Source: Caldilineales bacterium
GTDB taxonomy: Bacteria; Chloroflexota; Anaerolineae; JAAEKA01
Length of the DNA: 5,885 bases
Assembly: GCA_021463315.1 (NCBI GenBank)
Contig: JAJTXO010000274.1
Coordinates: forward strand, 1 to 5,885
Reading direction: 5' to 3'
Position 1 is the first letter of the stretch. The number at the start of each line of letters is the position of its first letter. Position numbers and translations under genes: made by a program. Under the pieces are notes generated by a model. The model saw only the letters and a program-made list of their open reading frames with translations. It searched no databases and was not told the DNA's origin. Below, one piece after another: positions 1 to 5,556 of this stretch.

Positions 1-36
1 TCGGAGGTGGCCGGCGCGATGGTCGGCCACTTCCGA
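1..36. repeat. Inverted repeat (hairpin) at left window edge
   Basis: Bases 1-13 pair with 24-36 as a 13-bp stem with one G-T wobble (6 with 31), around a 10-base loop at 14-23. The arms read TCGGAGGTGGCCG and CGGCCACTTCCGA. The right arm continues with AGT, so the repeat may extend beyond the window to the left. No T-run follows, so it is not a classical intrinsic terminator. It could be a REP-like element, a factor-dependent stop or processing signal for an upstream gene, or part of a dispersed repeat. Confidence 0.5.
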
Positions 37-101
37 AGTCTGGGATTGTCACAAAGGGAGATTTTACCGCAGGTTCGGTTTGCTGTCGATTCCTGCTGGG
101 C

Positions 102-130
102 AACGCCTGAACGTTCGTTTTCAGCGGGTT
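102..130. repeat. Imperfect inverted repeat upstream of the first promoter
   Basis: CTGAA at 107-111 pairs with TTCAG at 120-124, and AAC at 102-104 with GTT at 128-130, with mismatches or a bulge between. The 8-base loop CGTTCGTT belongs partly to the palindrome GAACGTTC (109-116). It ends about 14 bases before the -35 box of the LysM gene. It could be an operator or chance; the stem is imperfect and no T-run follows. Confidence 0.22.
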
Positions 131-144
131 CTCAAAATCTCAAC

Positions 145-173
145 TTGACAGCGCGCAGAGAGTGTTGTAAGAT
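145..173 (+). promoter_or_regulatory. Sigma-70-type promoter of the LysM/L,D-transpeptidase gene
   Basis: A perfect -35 hexamer TTGACA (145-150) is followed after 17 bases by TAAGAT (168-173), which matches TATAAT at 4 of 6 positions including the first TA and the last T. Transcription should begin near 179-181. That leaves a leader of about 31 bases with GGAG at 200-203, placed 8 bases before the ATG at 212. The HAD and HEAT genes downstream show no comparable promoter, so this one may serve all three. Confidence 0.7.
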
Positions 174-211
174 TACGTCTAGTAACACGCGGAGCAAACG
201 GAGAACGCAGT

Positions 212-1069
212 ATGAAGACTTTTCGACAATGGAGCATTGCCCTCATTCTGACAGCGCTGCTGGCGCTTTCGGCCACCTCGTTGGTGCTGGCGCAGGACGT
301 CACCCACACGGTCAAGGCTGGCGAGACTCTGTCGGCCATTGCCCAGCGCTACGGCGTCAGCCAACAGGCGCTCATCGCCGCCAACGGGATCAGCAACGCC
401 TCGCTGATCTACACCGGCCAGCAACTGGTGATTCCCGGCGCCAGCGAAGAGACTACGCCCTCTGCGGAGCCGGCGCCCGTTGCCGAGGAGATCGTCGCCG
501 CGCCGGCCGCGTCGGAATATACGGTGCGGCGCGGCGACACGCTCAGCCAGATCGCCCGCGCGTATGGCGTCACGGTGATGGCTATCGCCGCGGCCAACGG
601 CATCGACAACCCCTCGCAACTGGCTGCTGGCCAGCGACTGACCATTCCCGCCGGCGCGTCGGCGCCAGCCGTCCAGGCCGCGCCGCAAGGCAATCTCAAG
701 ATGACGGTCAGCATCAGCGAACAGCGCTGCCGGGTCTATCAGGACGAGCAACTGCTGTACAACTGGCCCTGCTCCACGGGCCGCGCGGGGTCGGGCACCA
801 AAGCCGGCACCTTCTACGTGCAGAGCAAATACCGCGAGGCCTGGGGCTCGCGCTGGGACTTCTGGATGCCCTACTGGCTGGGGATCTACTGGGCCGGCGG
901 CAGCGAGAACGGCATCCACGGCCTGCCCTATCAGACAGGCGGCTACCCCATCTGGGCCAACTCGGTGGGCACCCCGGTGACCTATGGCTGCGTGCTGCTG
1001 GGCGCGTATGAAAGCGCGACGCTGTGGGAGATGGCCTACATCGGCATGCCGGTGGTGATCGACTATTGA
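212..1069 (+). CDS. Secreted LysM-LysM-YkuD L,D-transpeptidase
   Basis: This 285-residue exported protein probably binds and remodels peptidoglycan. Residues 1-27 look like a signal peptide (MKTFR start, hydrophobic core, likely cut at VLA|QD). LysM domains lie at about 31-75 and 103-146, both with the TVxxGxTLxxIAxxYGV pattern, joined by a Pro/Ala/Glu-rich linker (77-101). The C-terminal YkuD domain runs from about 163 to 284. It has IHG with His236 and a YGC motif with Cys260, the presumed nucleophile. The usual [S/T]HGC is TYGC here, so Tyr258 replaces the second His. A Trp/Tyr-rich stretch (210-227) precedes the catalytic part. The ATG is supported by GGAG 8 bases upstream and by the signal peptide directly after it. 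By family, such enzymes form 3-3 crosslinks or anchor proteins to peptidoglycan through a Cys acyl-enzyme. Which reaction this one performs is not shown. Confidence 0.93.
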   Translation: MKTFRQWSIALILTALLALSATSLVLAQDVTHTVKAGETLSAIAQRYGVSQQALIAANGISNASLIYTGQQLVIPGASEETTPSAEPAPVAEEIVAAPAASEYTVRRGDTLSQIARAYGVTVMAIAAANGIDNPSQLAAGQRLTIPAGASAPAVQAAPQGNLKMTVSISEQRCRVYQDEQLLYNWPCSTGRAGSGTKAGTFYVQSKYREAWGSRWDFWMPYWLGIYWAGGSENGIHGLPYQTGGYPIWANSVGTPVTYGCVLLGAYESATLWEMAYIGMPVVIDY

Positions 1070-1108
1070 GGTCTCGATACGGCGGCCTACTCGACCAACG
1101 GTGACAAA

Positions 1109-1735
1109 ATGCGGGCAGTGATCTTCGACATGGGGCGGGTATTGATCCATTGGGATGCGGACGCGACGCTGGCTGGGCTGGCTGAGATCAGCAGCGCAGA
1201 CCCGGCGGAGCTGCTGCATCTGCTGGGGCAGGTGCGCCATGCGTTGGGCACGGGCGCGCTGCCGGCTGCGGCCTTCCACCACCTGCTGGTGGAGCAGGCC
1301 GGCTCCAGCGCGGACTGGGACCTTTTCTACCCGGCATTCTGTCGGGGGCTGGGCCGCGACGACGCCGCGCTGGGCTATGCCGTCCAACTGGCCCAACGCG
1401 GCGTTCCGCTGGGCATCATCAGCAACACCAACAGCACCCACGTCCAGTGGCTGCATGCCCATCTGCCTGAGCTGGCCCTCTTTCGCTCGGTGGTGTGGAG
1501 CTCGACCGCTGGTCTGCTCAAGCCAGACCGAGCCATCTACGAGCTGGCGATCCAGCAGATGGCCCTGCCTCCAGCCCAGATGATGTTCATCGACGATCTG
1601 GCGGAAAATGTCGCAGGGGCCAGCGCCGCCGGTCTGGCCGGCTTCCTGCATCGGAACTGGGATGAGACCGGGCCAGCCATCGAGAAGTGGCTGAGTGACA
1701 TTGCCGAGGCGCCCGACGCGAGCTCTGCGCTGTGA
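1109..1735 (+). CDS. HAD-superfamily hydrolase (probable small-molecule phosphatase)
   Basis: This 208-residue cytoplasmic protein has the full set of HAD motifs. Motif I is VIFDMGRVL with nucleophile Asp7. Motif II is IISNT with Ser105. Motif III is Lys138 in LLKPDR. Motif IV is FIDD (160-163) with Asn167. The second Asp of the usual DxD motif I is Gly9. That is normal for the FDxGxV branch of subfamily IA, to which sugar-phosphate phosphatases such as E. coli YihX belong. The region between about 15 and 90 is a helical cap, which sets substrate choice in this family, so the substrate cannot be read. The ATG follows the transpeptidase stop by 39 bases, with a weak GGTGA 4 bases upstream. The last residues (about 198-208) look disordered. 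Phosphatase activity is inferred from the family. Confidence 0.9.
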   Translation: MRAVIFDMGRVLIHWDADATLAGLAEISSADPAELLHLLGQVRHALGTGALPAAAFHHLLVEQAGSSADWDLFYPAFCRGLGRDDAALGYAVQLAQRGVPLGIISNTNSTHVQWLHAHLPELALFRSVVWSSTAGLLKPDRAIYELAIQQMALPPAQMMFIDDLAENVAGASAAGLAGFLHRNWDETGPAIEKWLSDIAEAPDASSAL

Positions 1736-1777
1736 TTGCGCCGGAAAGCCCAGGCAACGGAGAGGAACCGATGGGAT

Positions 1778-2374
1778 ATGACCGACCTGCTACAGCCTTT
1801 GCTGACCGCGATCCGCGCCGGCGATGACGATGCCGCCGAGGCAGCCGTGGCCCAGTTGCGCACCGCGGCTGACGTGGCCTTGCCGCTGCTGGCCGACCTG
1901 AGTACAACGGGCGACGACGACCAGCGCTGGTGGGGGGTGCGCGCCGTCGCTGGGCTGGCCGAGGAGGAGCCCTCGCTGCGCGAGCAGGCCATCCCTCTCC
2001 TGCTGGCCGCCCTTCACGACCCCGACGACTCGATCCGCTGCGTGGCTGCGCTGGGCCTGGGCCAGGCGCAGGCCCACAGCGCCATTCCCGCCCTGGCGCT
2101 GCTGCTGGCCGATCCCAGCGGCTGGGTGCGCGGGGCGGCGGCCGACGCGCTGGCCCTGATCGGCGAAGCGGCTGTGCCGACATTGGGCGAGGCGCTGCAG
2201 GATCCCCGCGAGGGGGTGCGGGTGCGCGCGGCCTATGCCCTGCACCGCATCAAGAGCGTCCCATCGGCGCGCTGGCTCTTCCCGGCCTTGAACGATCCCA
2301 ACCACATCGTCCACACCTACGCCTACGAGACGCTGGAGGAGATGGGGCTGCTGACCACCGTGCTGGTCATGTGA
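1778..2374 (+). CDS. Small HEAT-repeat protein
   Basis: This 198-residue all-helical protein is made of HEAT-like units of about 30 residues, at roughly 32-62, 70-100, 102-131, 132-160 and 163-192. Each has a DP-turn followed by a VR/AA helix, as in HDPDDSIRCVAALGLG (80-95), ADPSGWVRGAAADALALIG (111-129) and QDPREGVRVRAAYALHRI (141-158). There is no signal peptide or membrane segment, so it is probably a cytoplasmic scaffold or binding protein. Related PBS-lyase/HEAT proteins vary widely in role, and no catalytic residues are visible. I chose ATG 1778 because GGAGAGGA lies at 1759-1766, 11 bases upstream. An in-frame TTG at 1736, directly after the HAD stop, would add 14 residues (MRRKAQATERNRWD) of unconvincing sequence. 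The stop lies only 9 bases before the heptamer arrays, so these are in its 3' untranslated region. Confidence 0.88.
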   Translation: MTDLLQPLLTAIRAGDDDAAEAAVAQLRTAADVALPLLADLSTTGDDDQRWWGVRAVAGLAEEEPSLREQAIPLLLAALHDPDDSIRCVAALGLGQAQAHSAIPALALLLADPSGWVRGAAADALALIGEAAVPTLGEALQDPREGVRVRAAYALHRIKSVPSARWLFPALNDPNHIVHTYAYETLEEMGLLTTVLVM

Positions 2375-2383
2375 GTGCCATGG

Positions 2384-2509
2384 TGGGGGCTGGGGGCTGG
2401 GGGCTGGGGAATGGGGAATGGGGAATGGGGAATGGGGAATGGGGGCTGGGGAGTGGGGAATGGGGGATGGGGAATGGGGGATGGGGAATGGGGAATGGGG
2501 AATGGAGAA
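2384..2509. repeat. G-rich heptanucleotide tandem array, 18 units
   Basis: Exactly 18 consecutive 7-base units fill 126 bases with no slip in phase. In order there are three TGGGGGC, four TGGGGAA, TGGGGGC, TGGGGAG, TGGGGAA, TGGGGGA, TGGGGAA, TGGGGGA, three TGGGGAA and a decayed last unit, TGGAGAA. Units 1-17 each carry at least four G in a row, separated by 2-3 bases, which is ideal for G-quadruplex folding on the + strand and in the HEAT transcript. Short tandem heptamers of CCCCA-type are well known from filamentous cyanobacteria (STRR sequences) and this resembles them in length and composition. It is non-coding: it starts 9 bases after the HEAT stop. It stays open in translation only because these units contain no stop triplets. 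Confidence 0.95.
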
Positions 2510-2577
2510 CCGATCACCGATGACCGATCACCGATGACCGATCACCGATGACCGATCACCGATCACCGATCACCGAT
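2510..2577. repeat. Second heptanucleotide array (CCGATCA/CCGATGA), 9 units plus part
   Basis: Nine 7-base units, then CCGAT (2573-2577), follow directly and in the same 7-base phase as the G-rich array. The order is A B A B A B A A A, where A is CCGATCA and B is CCGATGA, so the first six units form a 14-base higher-order repeat. Every A unit contains GATC, giving six such sites. It ends 4 bases before the stop codon of the convergent gene and so fills the rest of the intergenic gap. No hairpin of terminator type is visible within it. Confidence 0.95.
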
Positions 2578-2581
2578 ATGT

Positions 2582-4240
2582 CTACTGAGAAACGGCTGGC
2601 CGATTGGGGGCTGGGCTGGTGGCAGCCGGCGCGGGGGCGGCTGATGGGCTGCTGGCTTTGGCCGGCGTCTGGTTGCGAAAGGCTGGCGCCAGCATCTGAT
2701 CCACCGGCGCAAAGCGATCGGTCAGGGTGACGGCCCGACCCTCGGCCAGGAACGCGTCCAACTGCTCGTCGCTCAGCAGCAACTGTTCGATGGCCAGGGC
2801 CGCTCCAGAGGCCGCGCTGCCGGCCAGACGGGGCATGTCCAGCGGCGTATCGCTGGTAATCACCACGAAGGTATTGCGCGGCGACGAGCGCCACGTGGTC
2901 TGGGTCGGCGCCAGATAGACGTGGTCGAAGCTCTCGCGCAGGGTGTGGACGTAGGCGCGCAGGAAATCGCCGCTGGGGCCGTCGATGATGTTGACCAGGT
3001 AGAGCCCGCCCTCGTCCAGCCAGGCGCGCACGCGCTGGTTGAACTCATGCGTGGTCAGGTGATAGGGCACGGAGAAATCGTTGAACGCATCCCCCATGAT
3101 CAGATCGTAGCGTTGATCCGGCTCTCGCTCCAGAAAGAGGCGGGCATCCTCGTTGAAGCTGCGGATCCTGGTGTCGGCCGCCAGGCCCAGCAGATCGTGG
3201 GCCACCTGGGTCACGCCGGGGTCGATCTCGATCACATCGATGGCGCTGTCGGGGTAGAGGGCCTCCATGTAGCGCGGGAAGGTGTAGCCGCCGCCGCCCA
3301 CAAACAACGCCCGCAGATCGCCGCCAGCCTCGGCGCGATAGCGCACCAACTGCGCATAGAGCTGCTCGTAGCCGTAGACCAGATGGGTGGGATCCTCCAG
3401 CGAGGAATAGCTATGCACCAGCCGGTCCAGCACCAGCACGCGCACCGGCTGGCCGTCGCGCTGATCCTCGCGCACTTTGATGCAGAAGTAGTTGGTCTCC
3501 AGGGTGCAGCGGCTGTCCAGCCAGCCAGCGGCCTGTGCGCTGCCCAGCCCGAACACCAGCAGCAGCGCCGCGGCCGCGGCCGCCGGCCAGCGCCGCGGCC
3601 AGAAGAGCAGCAGCGCCATGCCGATCAGCGCCAACGCCACGCCCCAGACGATGGTGGTGGTGCCGAACCAGGCGATGAGCACGAAGCCGGTGGCGAAGGT
3701 GCCGACGATGCTGCCCACGGTGCCGGCCGCGTAGATCTTGCCGACGGTGGTTCCTGTCTTGGCCAGGTCGCGCACGGCCAGCTTGGCCACCACCGGGGAG
3801 ATCGTGCCCAGCACCAGCGATGGCGCCAGGAAGAGCACGCCGACCAAGGCCATGATCTGGAGGATCACCGGCCAGCCCGCGGGCAGCCGGGTTCCGATCA
3901 GATCAGCGGCCAGCACGCCGAAGCTGGCCAGCCCCGACAGCAAAAAGAGCAGGCCCAGCAGGCGCAGCGAGCCGGCGCGATCGGCCAGCCGGCCGCCGAT
4001 GTAGTTGCCCAGGCTGATGCCAGCCAGCACGATGCCGATGATGCTGGTCCAGGTGTAGAGCGACACGCCGACGTAGGGCGCAACGATGCGGCCCGCAGTC
4101 AGCTCGAGGATCATGATGCAGGCGCTGGAGATGAAAACGATGGCGTAGGGTTGCCAGCTCCAGCCGCTGGTCAGGCTCTCCCCCACCCGTTCCGACGCGC
4201 TGCTGGCCGGCGCGGCCGGCCGCTCGATGCTGTCAGTCAA
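2582..4240 (-). CDS. Membrane-fused spermidine-synthase-like protein
   Basis: This 552-residue protein has about seven hydrophobic segments in its first half (roughly 33-52, 62-84, 92-113, 122-150, 172-192, 196-213 and 219-236). A cytosolic Rossmann-type domain resembling spermidine synthase follows at about 245-520. The domain has VGGGGYTFPRYM (314-325), VIEIDP (336-341), EDARLFL (364-370), YDLIMGDAFND (378-388) and TDRFAPVDQML (507-517). Known aminopropyltransferases carry GGGDG in the nucleotide-binding loop. Here the Asp is Gly, so true polyamine synthesis is doubtful and the product of this fused family remains unclear to me. The Ala/Pro/Ser-rich tail (518-552) looks disordered. The TTG start is supported by GAAAGG with a 7-base gap before it, by an 8-base overlap with the upstream oxidoreductase gene suggesting translational coupling, and by the absence of an in-frame Met before residue 43, inside the first membrane segment. 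Confidence 0.9.
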   Translation of the reverse strand: MTDSIERPAAPASSASERVGESLTSGWSWQPYAIVFISSACIMILELTAGRIVAPYVGVSLYTWTSIIGIVLAGISLGNYIGGRLADRAGSLRLLGLLFLLSGLASFGVLAADLIGTRLPAGWPVILQIMALVGVLFLAPSLVLGTISPVVAKLAVRDLAKTGTTVGKIYAAGTVGSIVGTFATGFVLIAWFGTTTIVWGVALALIGMALLLFWPRRWPAAAAAALLLVFGLGSAQAAGWLDSRCTLETNYFCIKVREDQRDGQPVRVLVLDRLVHSYSSLEDPTHLVYGYEQLYAQLVRYRAEAGGDLRALFVGGGGYTFPRYMEALYPDSAIDVIEIDPGVTQVAHDLLGLAADTRIRSFNEDARLFLEREPDQRYDLIMGDAFNDFSVPYHLTTHEFNQRVRAWLDEGGLYLVNIIDGPSGDFLRAYVHTLRESFDHVYLAPTQTTWRSSPRNTFVVITSDTPLDMPRLAGSAASGAALAIEQLLLSDEQLDAFLAEGRAVTLTDRFAPVDQMLAPAFRNQTPAKASSPSAAPAPAATSPAPNRPAVSQ

Positions 4241-5513
4241 GAGCGGACCTTTCGTTGCTGTGGGCCTGGGGCAACTGAACCACCCGCCCCTCGCGGCGAG
4301 CCTGCTCGGCTGCGAAGACCATCCGATGGGTTTCCAGGCTCTCCTGCGGACCGGAGAGGATCGCGCTGGGATCGCCCGTGGCCACCGCGGTCAGGAAGGC
4401 ATCCATCAGGCCGTAGTCGCCGCCGGCGTGGCTGCCTGGCTGGCCCGCGGTCAAGCTGGCCACGTCTATCTCCCGCCAGGCGTCGGTGTGGAAGTCGAAG
4501 ATCCGGATGGTGCGGCCATCGCAATGGAGCTCGCCGGCCGCGCCGAAGATGGAGGTGCGACGCTGGCCGGCCTCAGTGAAGGCCGCCAGGCTGAAGCTGG
4601 CGGTGCGGCCCCCCTGGAACTGCATCTGCACCACCTGGTTGTCCAGCACGTCGTTGTCGCAGGTGTAGACGCAGCGGCCGTAGGGGCCAGTGCGCAGCGC
4701 GGCCTCAACCCCTGTCGCGGTCACATCCGGGGTCAGCACGTCCACCGGCCAGCCCACCTGCCCTTTGGCCACACGGCCGAGATAGATCTTGCGGGCCGAG
4801 TAGGGGCAGTCCGGCTCCACGGCGCAGTCCAGGCAACGCTCGGCCGCGCCGGCCGGCTGGTTCTCGCGGCGGAAATGGCGCAGGCTGCCGAAGGAGCTGA
4901 GCGCCTGACAGGGAACGCCCATCACATGGCGGATCCAGTCCAGATCGTGACAGCTCTTGGCCAGCAGCACCGGCGAGGAGAGCGCCTCGTTGCGCCAGTT
5001 GCCGCGCACAAAGGAGTGGGCAAAGTGCCAGTAGCCCACCGGCTCCAGATGCTGTAGGCTGATCACGTCGCCGATCGCGCCGGCAGTCAGCAGCGCCTTG
5101 ATCTGGCGGGTGTAGGGGGTGTAGCGCAACACGTGGCCCACGGCGAAGATGATCCCGCTGGCCTCGACCGCCTCGACGATGCGCTGGCACTCCTCCGCGC
5201 TGGGGGCCATGGGCTTTTCCAGCAGCATGGCATAGCCCAGCCGGGCAAAGGCGATGGCTGGCTCGGTGTGCAGCGCGTCGGGGGTGGCGATGACCACCGC
5301 GTCGGCAAAGCGGGGCCGGCTGGCCGCCTCGCGCCAGTCGGCGAAGACATTGCGCGCCGGCACGTCGTAGCTCTGGGCGATAGCCTGGCGATAGTGCTCG
5401 CGCGGGTCGGCGACGCCGACGATCCGCACGCGCTCCGGGGCAATCTGGGCGGCAGTCGCATAGCCTGCGCCGCGGTTGCCCGCGCCGATGATGAGAAGGG
5501 AGATTGGTGGCAT
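4233..5513 (-). CDS. Gfo/Idh/MocA-family NAD(P)-dependent oxidoreductase
   Basis: This 426-residue cytoplasmic protein is a probable sugar or polyol dehydrogenase. The N-terminal Rossmann fold has LLIIGAGNRGAGYA (GxGxxG at 10-15) and VADP (34-37). VIATPD (74-79) and the family hallmark EKP (99-101) follow, and the C-terminal substrate domain starts near 125. KSCHDLDW (186-193) holds the likely catalytic His189 and Asp190. An inserted cysteine-rich stretch, CLDCAVEPDCPYSARKIYL (227-245), together with Cys281 and Cys285 in RCVYTCDNDVLDNQVV, could bind a metal or be structural. The length is above the roughly 340-400 usual for the family, because of this insert. I placed the start at ATG 5513, not the TTG at 5537, since a consensus -10 box lies between them. 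It is the first gene of an operon with the membrane-fused protein. Substrate and direction of reaction cannot be told from the sequence. Confidence 0.92.
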   Translation of the reverse strand: MPPISLLIIGAGNRGAGYATAAQIAPERVRIVGVADPREHYRQAIAQSYDVPARNVFADWREAASRPRFADAVVIATPDALHTEPAIAFARLGYAMLLEKPMAPSAEECQRIVEAVEASGIIFAVGHVLRYTPYTRQIKALLTAGAIGDVISLQHLEPVGYWHFAHSFVRGNWRNEALSSPVLLAKSCHDLDWIRHVMGVPCQALSSFGSLRHFRRENQPAGAAERCLDCAVEPDCPYSARKIYLGRVAKGQVGWPVDVLTPDVTATGVEAALRTGPYGRCVYTCDNDVLDNQVVQMQFQGGRTASFSLAAFTEAGQRRTSIFGAAGELHCDGRTIRIFDFHTDAWREIDVASLTAGQPGSHAGGDYGLMDAFLTAVATGDPSAILSGPQESLETHRMVFAAEQARREGRVVQLPQAHSNERSALD

Positions 5514-5522
5514 AGCACCCAG

Positions 5523-5550
5523 ATTATACGTGGACAACGGCGTTTCTCAA
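5523..5550 (-). promoter_or_regulatory. Near-consensus promoter of the oxidoreductase operon
   Basis: Read on the - strand, TTGAGA (5550-5545, 5 of 6 to consensus) is followed after 16 bases by a perfect TATAAT (5528-5523). Transcription about 7 bases on would start near 5516, leaving only about 3 bases before the ATG at 5513. No Shine-Dalgarno is present in CTGGGTGCT. A near-leaderless mRNA is therefore predicted. This is the strongest promoter-like sequence in the window. Confidence 0.75.
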
Positions 5551-5556
5551 AACGCC
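5539..5556. promoter_or_regulatory. 18-bp dyad over the -35 box, possible operator
   Basis: On the - strand the sequence is GGCGTTTTGAGAAACGCC: two perfect 7-base arms (5539-5545 and 5550-5556) around a 4-base centre. The -35 hexamer occupies the centre and one base of each arm, so a protein bound here would block RNA polymerase. No regulator gene is visible nearby to assign. Such dyads are typical operators of small helix-turn-helix regulators, but the role is inferred from position alone. Confidence 0.5.

Noticed and set aside
129..137. TTCTCAAAA shared between the leader of the first gene and the oxidoreductase promoter region (5544-5552)
   Set aside because: Many 9-base matches are expected by chance in a window this size, and the two positions relative to their promoters differ.
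7..1011. A 334-residue + strand frame covering the leader and the transpeptidase
   Set aside because: It is Arg/Gly/Gln-rich in its second half, runs through the promoter and overlaps a gene with signal peptide, LysM and YkuD motifs in another frame.
1070..1108. Possible hairpin between the transpeptidase and HAD genes (GGTCTCGA...TCGACC)
   Set aside because: The arms do not align without shifts, and the gap is too short and lacks a T-run for a terminator.
179..1651. A 490-residue open frame on the - strand opposite the transpeptidase and HAD genes
   Set aside because: It is rich in Arg, Gln, His and Gly with no domain, and mirrors two genes with complete motifs. It is an antisense shadow typical of GC-rich DNA.
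1736..1777. TTG at 1736 as start of the HEAT protein
   Set aside because: It would start at the base after the HAD stop with no suitable ribosome site. The ATG at 1778 has GGAGAGGA upstream and begins at the first regular helix.
2323..2517. A 64-residue - strand frame of PIPHSPF repeats
   Set aside because: It is the reverse reading of the same stop-free array and has no other support.
1930..2523. Open frame running through the G-rich array, giving a GNGEWGM-type repeat protein
   Set aside because: A 7-base unit without stop triplets is open in every frame and yields a 7-residue repeat automatically. Upstream it is a shadow of the HEAT gene and has no ribosome-binding site.
2384..2577. CRISPR array
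   Set aside because: Units are 7 bases with no unique spacers, so this is a simple tandem repeat.
2921..4579. A 552-residue open frame on the + strand opposite the membrane-fused gene
   Set aside because: It has the same length as the real gene by coincidence, but a composition of Gln, His, Ala and Gly without hydrophobic segments or motifs. It is a shadow.
5514..5537. TTG at 5537 as start of the oxidoreductase
   Set aside because: The consensus TATAAT lies between it and the ATG at 5513, and the added residues (MSTYNLGA) are not part of the Rossmann fold.
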